DNA of 64,000 nt from JACDQM01 sp044373315 (lineage in GTDB: Bacteria > Pseudomonadota > Gammaproteobacteria > Burkholderiales > Burkholderiaceae_C): contig NZ_JBILQK010000007.1 of NCBI RefSeq assembly GCF_044373315.1, positions 22,187 to 86,186 on the forward strand, in the 5' to 3' direction. The translations under genes were made by a program, and so were the position numbers. Below, piece by piece: positions 58,918-64,000 of the stretch (the stretch's first letter is position 1; every line of letters begins with the position of its first letter). Below the pieces are notes generated by a model, which was given only the letters and a program-made list of their open reading frames with translations, did not search any database and was not told where the DNA came from.

Positions 58918-59550
58918 ATGCCACCGCCCTACCCCGAACTGCCGCCCGTCTATGTGGACGAAAGGCTGATCGTCGTCGACAAGCCGGCTGACCTGCTGAC
59001 CGTGCCCGGCCGCGGTGAAGACAAGCAGGACTGCGCCATTCACCGGGTGCAGCAGCGTTTCAATGACGCCCTGATCGTGCACCGTCTCGACATGGCCACC
59101 TCCGGCCTGCTGCTGCTGGCGCGCGGAGCGGAGATGCAGCGCAGCCTGAGCATCGCTTTCGCCCAGCGGCGCGTCGCCAAGCGCTACACCGCCGTGCTGG
59201 CCGGCTGTCTGGCCGAAGCCTGCGGCGAGGTAGATCTGCCGCTGATGCCGGACTGGCCGAACCGGCCGCGGCAGAAGGTCGACCTCGCCCACGGCAAGCC
59301 GTCGTTGACGCGCTGGCAGGTGCTGGCCCGCGATGAGCAGGCCCAAAGCACACGCGTGGCGCTGGAACCGGTCACAGGCCGCAGCCATCAGCTGCGCCTG
59401 CACATGCAGGCCATCGGCCATCCCATCCTGGGCGACCCGCTCTATGCATCGCCGGCACAATGCGCACTCGCACCGCGGCTGCTGCTGCATGCGAGCTGGC
59501 TGCATCTGCCCGAGCTCGGGCTGAGCTTCGACAGCGCCGCCCCGTTCTGA
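58918..59550 (+). CDS. RluA-family pseudouridine synthase
   Basis: Isomerises uridine in RNA. 210 residues, catalytic domain only (no S4). The motif IVHRLDMATSGLLLLA contains the catalytic aspartate near residue 57. RVALEPVTGRSHQLRLHMQAIGHPILGDPLYA is the conserved substrate-binding part. The size and lack of S4 are closest to RluA (23S rRNA 746 and tRNA 32) or to YjbO/TruC-like enzymes, so the exact target is unsettled. Confidence 0.9.
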   Translation: MPPPYPELPPVYVDERLIVVDKPADLLTVPGRGEDKQDCAIHRVQQRFNDALIVHRLDMATSGLLLLARGAEMQRSLSIAFAQRRVAKRYTAVLAGCLAEACGEVDLPLMPDWPNRPRQKVDLAHGKPSLTRWQVLARDEQAQSTRVALEPVTGRSHQLRLHMQAIGHPILGDPLYASPAQCALAPRLLLHASWLHLPELGLSFDSAAPF

Positions 59551-59575
59551 CCCCATCCTGCAGGGAGATCCACCA

Positions 59576-60328
59576 ATGAAGCTCTACATCCTCAGCGGCG
59601 CCTCGCGCGGCATGGGCCTGGCAATGGCCAGTCAGCTGCTGGCCGTCGATCATCTGGTGCTGGGCATCTCGCGCCGTCAGAACGCCGAGCTGCAGCAGCA
59701 GGCCGACGCAGCGGGCTGCCCGCTGCTGCAGTGGCCGATGGATCTGGCCGACCCGCTGCCTGCGGCCCAGGCGCTGCAGGACTGGCTGACCGGGCAGGAC
59801 CCGCAACGCTTCAGCCATGCCTGCCTGATCAACAACGCCGGCGTCGTCACGCCGCCCGGGCCTATCGACCGGGTGCCGCTGGCTGAGTTGTCCAGCGCGC
59901 TGCGCGTCGGGCTGGAAGCCACCGTGCTGCTGAGCAGTGCCTTTCTGGCCGCCACGCGCGGCTGGGCCGCCGACAAGCGCCTGCTCAATATTTCTTCCGG
60001 ACTGGGCCGTCGCGCGATGGCCGGCAGCGCGCCCTACTGCGCCGCCAAGGCAGGCATGGACAATTTCTCGCGCGCCGTGGCCCTTGATGAAGAGGGGCGC
60101 GCGGCTGGCGCACGCGTCGTCTCGCTAGCACCCGGCATCATCGATACCGATATGCAGGCCCAGCTGCGCTCGGGCGATCCCAGCGGCTTTCCCGACCAGA
60201 TGCGATTCGCTGCGTTCAAGCGTGAAGGTCAGCTCGATAGCCCTGCTCAGGCTGCGGCCAAAGTTTTGCGTTACCTTACGCGCGCGGACTTCGGCAGCAC
60301 GGTGCTGGGCGATGTACGCGACGCTTGA
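59576..60328 (+). CDS. SDR family oxidoreductase (sepiapterin reductase-like)
   Basis: A 250-residue short-chain dehydrogenase. The cofactor motif is YILSGASRGMGLAMAS near residue 4 to 19, NNAG near 85, the catalytic serine lies in LLNISSGLGRRA and the Tyr/Lys pair in APYCAAKAGMD near 155. It ends PADFGSTVLGDVRDA. The overall pattern, SGASRGMG and a late ALAPGIIDTDMQ, resembles the benzil/sepiapterin reductase-like SDRs. NADP preference is suggested by the arginine after the glycine motif. AGGGAGA precedes the ATG. Confidence 0.88.
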   Translation: MKLYILSGASRGMGLAMASQLLAVDHLVLGISRRQNAELQQQADAAGCPLLQWPMDLADPLPAAQALQDWLTGQDPQRFSHACLINNAGVVTPPGPIDRVPLAELSSALRVGLEATVLLSSAFLAATRGWAADKRLLNISSGLGRRAMAGSAPYCAAKAGMDNFSRAVALDEEGRAAGARVVSLAPGIIDTDMQAQLRSGDPSGFPDQMRFAAFKREGQLDSPAQAAAKVLRYLTRADFGSTVLGDVRDA

Positions 60329-60388
60329 AACGCCGGCCAGCGCCCTCACCTTTCAGGGCACAACCGGTCCAAGACCACAGGAGACCAC

Positions 60389-61333
60389 GTGAAGACAATC
60401 GTTCTCGCCGCTTTGAGCGCCGCCCTCAGCCTGAGCCTGGTGGCCGCCGATGTGCAAGCCAAGCGCCTGAGCAATGGAGGCATGCAACGCAGCACGCCAA
60501 GCCAGCCCATGCAAGGCCAGACACCTGCAAAGCCCGCGCCTAGCCAGGCACCGACGCAGCAAGCCGCAGCGGCGCCCGCCGCAACCGGTGCTGCAGCCGC
60601 TGCGGCCGCCCCCAAGCGCTCGTGGATGGGCCCGGTCGCCGGCTTGGCCGCTGGTTTGGGACTGGCCGCGCTGGCCAGCCACTTCGGCTTTGGGGCTGAA
60701 CTCGCAAACTTCATGACCATGCTGCTGATCGGCCTGGTGGTAATGATGGTGGTCGGATTCCTGGTGCGCCGTTTTGCGGCCAAGAAGGCGGCTGCAGGGC
60801 CGCAAGGCCTGCAGTTCGCTGGTGCAGGTGCAGGTGCAGGTCCCGGCTTTGGCAGCCCGTCAGGCAGCTTCAACTCGGGAGGTAGCGCTCCGCAGCAGAG
60901 CTTCGGTGCGTCGCAGCCTGTGATCGCTCCGGCCGCAGCGCCTGTGGCTTCGGCTGCAGCCCCGGCAAGCGACTTTGATGTGGAAGGCTTCGAGCAGATT
61001 GCCAAGCGTGTGTTCATCCGCCTGCAGGCCGCCAACGATAGCCGCGACCAGGCCGATCTGCGCCGCTTCACAACGCCACAGATGTACGCCGTGATCCAGC
61101 AGGAGCTGCTTGATCGCAAGGGTGAGCAGCGCACGGACGTGCTGCAACTGCAAGCCCAGGTGGTGGAGCGTGCTGAAGAACACGGCCAGCAGATTGTCAG
61201 CGTGCGCTTCAGCGGCTTGATCCGTGAGCAGAGCGATGCGGCGGCCAGCAACTTCGACGAAGTCTGGCATCTGGTGCGCCCCTTGGACGGTAGCCAGGAG
61301 TGGGCCATTGCAGGAATCCAGAGCTTGAATTGA
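60389..61333 (+). CDS. Tim44-like domain secreted/membrane protein
   Basis: A 314-residue protein with a GTG start at 60389, preceded by AGGAGA. A signal peptide (VKTIVLAALSAALSLSLVAADVQA) is followed by an Ala/Pro/Gln-rich linker, then two hydrophobic segments (about 78 to 96 and 103 to 125) and another low-complexity stretch. The Tim44-like domain occupies about 190 to 314 (FDVEGFEQIAKRVFIRLQAAND, then EVWHLVRPLDGSQEWAIAGIQ). Bacterial relatives are membrane-associated and poorly characterised; a mitochondrial-type import role should not be assumed. A strong terminator follows. Confidence 0.85.
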   Translation: MKTIVLAALSAALSLSLVAADVQAKRLSNGGMQRSTPSQPMQGQTPAKPAPSQAPTQQAAAAPAATGAAAAAAAPKRSWMGPVAGLAAGLGLAALASHFGFGAELANFMTMLLIGLVVMMVVGFLVRRFAAKKAAAGPQGLQFAGAGAGAGPGFGSPSGSFNSGGSAPQQSFGASQPVIAPAAAPVASAAAPASDFDVEGFEQIAKRVFIRLQAANDSRDQADLRRFTTPQMYAVIQQELLDRKGEQRTDVLQLQAQVVERAEEHGQQIVSVRFSGLIREQSDAAASNFDEVWHLVRPLDGSQEWAIAGIQSLN

Positions 61334-61397
61334 GCCTGGCTTGAGCAAAAGGCTGCCGCGGACGCTTTTCGCGGTAGCAAGCACTGCAAGGAACCGA

Positions 61398-61430
61398 AAG
61401 CCTCTGAGTCGCACGATTCAGAGGCTTTTT
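61398..61430 (+). terminator. Rho-independent terminator after the Tim44-domain gene
   Basis: Perfect 10-bp arms AAGCCTCTGA (61398-61407) and TCAGAGGCTT (61418-61427) around a 10-nt loop, continuing into a T-run to 61430. The best intrinsic terminator in the window. Confidence 0.9.
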
Positions 61431-61506
61431 GCTTTCTGCAGTGCAACGCAGGCCCCATGGGCACTTGGACCCACACTCGCAGACTGCGAGCCAGTGGGCC
61501 CGTCCT

Positions 61507-61680
61507 CGGTCCGGGCCACCCCAGCCGGGTCGCGCGTGACGCGTCCCGTCCTTCGCCAGGCGTCTGACAGGCCGCAGGGCCTCTCCTCGTCGGTCCGGGC
61601 CGCCCCAGCCGGGTCGCGCGTGACGCGTCCCGTCCTCCGCCCGGTGTCAGACAGGCCGCAAGGCCTCTCCTCGGTCCGGG
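61507..61680. repeat. Tandem direct repeat, about 2.1 copies of an 81-84 bp unit
   Basis: Units begin at 61507 (84 bp) and 61591 (81 bp), each starting CGGTCCGGGC; a third partial copy starts at 61672. Each unit contains a CGCG-TGA-CGCG palindrome and a hairpin AGGCC/GGCCT with a 4-nt loop (GCAG in the first copy, GCAA in the second, a GNRA-type loop). No gene is seen between the terminator and the CobD-like gene at 61682. A structured intergenic repeat is likely; it abuts the 3' end of that gene. Confidence 0.7.
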
Positions 61681-61681
61681 C

Positions 61682-62671
61682 TCAGCCTACAAGGTTGGCA
61701 AGGGTGAGGAGAGCGAGGAGAAGCATCCAGAGGACCACGGAACGCCAGATCAGCCCCACCACGCTTTGCAAATGCCCAAGCTGCGGCAGCTGGCCGCCGG
61801 TCGACCCGGCGGCACCGGTGGCGTCCACATCCCCGCCTGCACCAAAAGTCTTGCTCCGGTCGGGTGTGATGCCAGGTGCCGCAGCGCCGCCCAGCTGGAC
61901 ACCCAGCGCGCCAGCTGCAGAGGCCAGGATGATGCCTTCATTGGGATGCAGCCACAGCGCAGCATCGCGGCGCCAGCTGTTCACAGCCTCCTCGAAATTG
62001 CCGACGATCGCAAAGCCGGTCGCCGTCAGACGGGCCGGCAGGTAGTCGACCCAGCCGAATACTTGCCGTGACACGAGCATCAGGCGCTCATTGGTCGGCG
62101 CGTCGATAGTGCGGCTTTTGAACGCCCAGTAGCGGCTGGCGAATTCAGCCATGCGATAGAGCACGGCACCAGCCGGCCCGAGCGCCAGCGTCGACAGCAA
62201 AATGAACCAGAAGAAGACGCCGAAGACATGGCGGTGGGCGGCCAGCAGGGAGTGCTCGATGACGTGCCGCAGCAGCTCAGTGCGGGGCAGCTCGCTGGCA
62301 TCCAGGTGGCGCCATTCGGCCAGCAGGCGGCGCGCCTCCATTTCATCCGCTCTCTCCAGCGCGTCGCGGATGTCGGTGAAATAGTGGCTGAACTGTCGGA
62401 AGCCCAAGGTCAGGTAGAGCACCAGCACATTGAAGCCCAATGCAAGGATCAGGCTGAAGTGGCTGAGGGCGATGTGGATCAGCGCGGCCAACAAGGCCGG
62501 ACCGAGAACTGTGATCGCCCAGACCACATTGGCGTGGTGCGCCTTCCCTGCGTCGAAATTGCGTCCAGTCCATCGCACCCAGGCGATGACGGCGAGATGG
62601 ACCTTGTTGCCGTGAGGCAGAGGCTTGAGTTGCTCGCAAAGCAATGCGAACAAGACCGCGAAGAAGTTCAT
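61682..62671 (-). CDS. CobD/CbiB-like membrane protein
   Basis: A 329-residue membrane protein related to CobD/CbiB, which forms adenosylcobinamide phosphate from adenosylcobyric acid and aminopropanol phosphate. The segment FNVLVLYLTLGFRQFSHYFTDIRDALERAD and YLPARLTATGFAIVGNF match the family. Hydrophobic segments lie near 5 to 20, 50 to 85, 150 to 175 and 305 to 328. A Gly/Ala-rich stretch around 250 to 290 is probably flexible. No other cobalamin genes are present here; this divergent single-gene form is common in this order and its substrate may differ. Confidence 0.78.
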   Translation of the reverse strand: MNFFAVLFALLCEQLKPLPHGNKVHLAVIAWVRWTGRNFDAGKAHHANVVWAITVLGPALLAALIHIALSHFSLILALGFNVLVLYLTLGFRQFSHYFTDIRDALERADEMEARRLLAEWRHLDASELPRTELLRHVIEHSLLAAHRHVFGVFFWFILLSTLALGPAGAVLYRMAEFASRYWAFKSRTIDAPTNERLMLVSRQVFGWVDYLPARLTATGFAIVGNFEEAVNSWRRDAALWLHPNEGIILASAAGALGVQLGGAAAPGITPDRSKTFGAGGDVDATGAAGSTGGQLPQLGHLQSVVGLIWRSVVLWMLLLALLTLANLVG

Positions 62672-62699
62672 GGGCCGGGATGATAGCGGCCGGATGCGC

Positions 62700-63380
62700 T
62701 CAAGCCGAAAGGAAGCGGTAGAAGTTGCGCAGCATCGCCGCGGTAGCGCCCCAAATGAAATACTCCTCGCTGCCTTGCGGCCAAGGCATCGACAGAAACT
62801 CGCGCTGGCCGCCTTCGAAGGTGAATATGTGTCGCTGATGATGCGCCGGCGTCATCAAGTACTGCAAGGGCACTTCAAAGGCCTCGGCCACCTCGAAGGG
62901 GTCGAGCTTCAGGCTGAACCCCGGCTCGAGCAGCCCGACCACGGGTGTCACCTCGAAAGCCGTCACGGTGGTGTAGGTTGGCAGGCGCCCGATCACCTCG
63001 ATGTGGCGCCGCGCGAGTCCAATCTCTTCCTCGGTCTCGCGAAGTGCGGCCGCCTCGACATCGACGTCCTCAGGCTCGACCCGACCGCCGGGAAAGCTGA
63101 TCTGTCCCGCATGGTCCCGCAAGTGCGCCGTCCGGCGCGTCAGCAACACCTGGGGACCCTCAGCCCGCAGAACAATCGGCACCAGCACGGCAGCGGCTGC
63201 CGAAGCCCGCCCGGCAAATCGACCGCCGTCGCCTGGCAACTCGACCTGCCACTCTGGCGCGGCAGCAAAGCGTTGACGAAGCGCTTGTGGCTGCAGGGCC
63301 TCAACAGGCACTGGCGGAAGGTGCGCATCGATGCCGGACACCGGCACAAGCTTCGGGTTCAGAATTGGCGCGCGAGACAT
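62700..63380 (-). CDS. Nudix hydrolase, CoA pyrophosphatase-like
   Basis: A 226-residue Nudix protein. The Nudix box is GGRVEPEDVDVEAAALRETE followed by EEIGL, preceded by LLTRRTAHLRDHAGQISFPG, the signature of the NudL/coenzyme A diphosphatase group. ATG 63380 (MSRAPILNPK) is chosen over a long upstream frame that overlaps rplS. Likely reaction: CoA to 4'-phosphopantetheine and 3',5'-ADP. It lies downstream of rplS, with a hairpin between them. Confidence 0.9.
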   Translation of the reverse strand: MSRAPILNPKLVPVSGIDAHLPPVPVEALQPQALRQRFAAAPEWQVELPGDGGRFAGRASAAAAVLVPIVLRAEGPQVLLTRRTAHLRDHAGQISFPGGRVEPEDVDVEAAALRETEEEIGLARRHIEVIGRLPTYTTVTAFEVTPVVGLLEPGFSLKLDPFEVAEAFEVPLQYLMTPAHHQRHIFTFEGGQREFLSMPWPQGSEEYFIWGATAAMLRNFYRFLSA

Positions 63381-63404
63381 GGGCACAGCATAGGGCGTAA
63401 ACGA

Positions 63405-63428
63405 CAAAGCCGCCCGGAGGCGGCTTTG
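63405..63428 (-). terminator. Hairpin after rplS
   Basis: Perfect 10-bp arms CAAAGCCGCC and GGCGGCTTTG around a 4-nt centre. On the minus strand it is followed by TCGTTT, a weak T-rich tail. Likely ends the ribosomal protein operon transcript before the Nudix gene. Confidence 0.6.
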
Positions 63429-63507
63429 ACAGAACGAGCGCGTTCGCCCGCTTTTGGCTCCATTGGCGACCCGGAAAGGGCCATCAATTTCGCCGAGAGC
63501 TCGCCTA

Positions 63508-63861
63508 TCAGGAGAGCTTTTCCTTGATTCGGGCCGACTTGCCCGAACGCTCACGCAGGTAGTACAGCTTGGCGCGACGCACATCACCACGGCGCTTCAC
63601 TTCGATCGAAGCGATCAGCGGGCTGTACAGCTGGAACGTACGCTCAACGCCTTCGCCGCTGGAAATCTTGCGGACGATGAAGCTGGAATTCAGGCCGCGA
63701 TTGCGCTTGGCGATCACCACACCTTCATAGGCTTGCAGACGCTTGCGCGTGCCTTCAACGACGTTGACGCTGACAATCACGGTGTCGCCAGGAGCGAATG
63801 CGGGGATGGTCTTGTTCAGGCGAGCAATTTCTTCTTGCTCAAGGGTTTGGATCAGGTCCAC
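63508..63861 (-). CDS. rplS: 50S ribosomal protein L19
   Basis: Ribosomal protein L19, at the interface between subunits; 117 residues, the normal length. The protein reads MDLIQTLEQEEIARLNKTIP, with VVEGTRKRLQAYEGVVIAKR and AKLYYLRERSGKSARIKEKL. The start codon is GTG at 63861 with AGGAGAA upstream. In this order rplS normally follows rpsP, rimM and trmD, which would lie beyond the right end of the window. Confidence 0.97.
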   Translation of the reverse strand: MDLIQTLEQEEIARLNKTIPAFAPGDTVIVSVNVVEGTRKRLQAYEGVVIAKRNRGLNSSFIVRKISSGEGVERTFQLYSPLIASIEVKRRGDVRRAKLYYLRERSGKSARIKEKLS

Positions 63862-64000
63862 TGAGTTCTCCTTGTGATCGTGACGGCGTCCTTGGGGGCC
63901 TAAGCTGCCGGCATGGCAGGATGGGCAGCGAATCCGTTTTCTTCAAGAAAACAGATCCACACAGCGCTTGCTGATGGCCCGTCAGAGGATCGAAAAGCCC
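63862..64000. other. Region upstream of rplS to window end
   Basis: No gene can be supported. Read on the minus strand it holds a near-palindrome around GTTTTCTT and AAGAAAAC (about 63936-63953). I cannot identify the expected trmD 3' end in the three minus-strand frames, so this is either an intergenic spacer or too short to judge. Confidence 0.3.

Noticed and set aside
61507..61680. CRISPR array
   Set aside because: Only two full units of 81-84 bp that are repeated along their whole length with no unique spacers, and no cas genes.
63862..64000. 3' end of trmD
   Set aside because: Gene order in relatives predicts trmD here, but no minus-strand frame gives a recognisable TrmD C-terminus in this short stretch.

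Overview
This is a GC-rich chromosomal segment of a betaproteobacterium. Gene content and order (rplS, dnaE, mfd, glnD, an aotJQMOP-type arginine transport operon, DUF1631, DUF2189, DUF2788, and a lmo0937/BON/CsbD stress-gene set) point to Burkholderiales, probably the Roseateles/Pelomonas/Rubrivivax part of the order. That placement is inference from protein families; no rRNA or tRNA gene was seen. I recognise no insertion sequence, prophage, CRISPR array or integrase.

Layout. 1-7400: dnaE (cut by the window edge) divergent from a cyclophilin, a DUF1631 protein, trhO and an alpha/beta hydrolase. 7475-11671: basic amino acid ABC transporter operon (binding protein, two permeases, an AotO-type zinc amidohydrolase, ATPase), facing a DJ-1/PfpI protein. 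12500-19518: mfd, serB, flavin reductase, and a PAS/GAF-GGDEF-EAL protein. 19478-23883 (minus): rraA, an S4 protein, a ThDP enzyme, an MFS transporter and a TerB-like protein. 24055-27966: nadA, a ComFB-type protein, a membrane protein and nadB. 28105-35207: uppP, map, glnD, selU and three small membrane-protein genes. 35268-54609: a stress and envelope island. 54715-63861: FAH-family hydrolase, acetate kinase and phosphate acyltransferase, thioesterase, phosphatase, pseudouridine synthase, SDR, Tim44-domain protein, CobD/CbiB-like protein, Nudix hydrolase and rplS.

The island is the most interesting region. It holds rubrerythrin, a CheB-CheR-PAS fusion, a BON lipoprotein, a lmo0937 protein, a phospholipase D/cardiolipin synthase-like lipoprotein, a diguanylate cyclase, a 42-residue basic protein, two tandem Crp/Fnr regulators, an 80-residue membrane protein coupled to a 2794-residue cyclic beta-1,2-glucan synthase, and CsbD. 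By eye, four of its promoter regions carry related 16-bp Crp/Fnr-style sites (5-N6-5, core GTGCGCT). Each is centred about 41.5 bp upstream of the start predicted from a possible -10 element. I propose that one or both tandem regulators control an envelope-stress regulon through these sites. This was aligned by hand and has not been tested.

A second recurring pattern is a -10-like hexamer placed so that the predicted transcript begins at, or within a few bases of, the start codon (dnaE, cyclophilin, trhO, nadA, map, cheB-cheR, pseudouridine synthase). This suggests frequent leaderless or near-leaderless transcripts. No good -35 elements accompany these hexamers.
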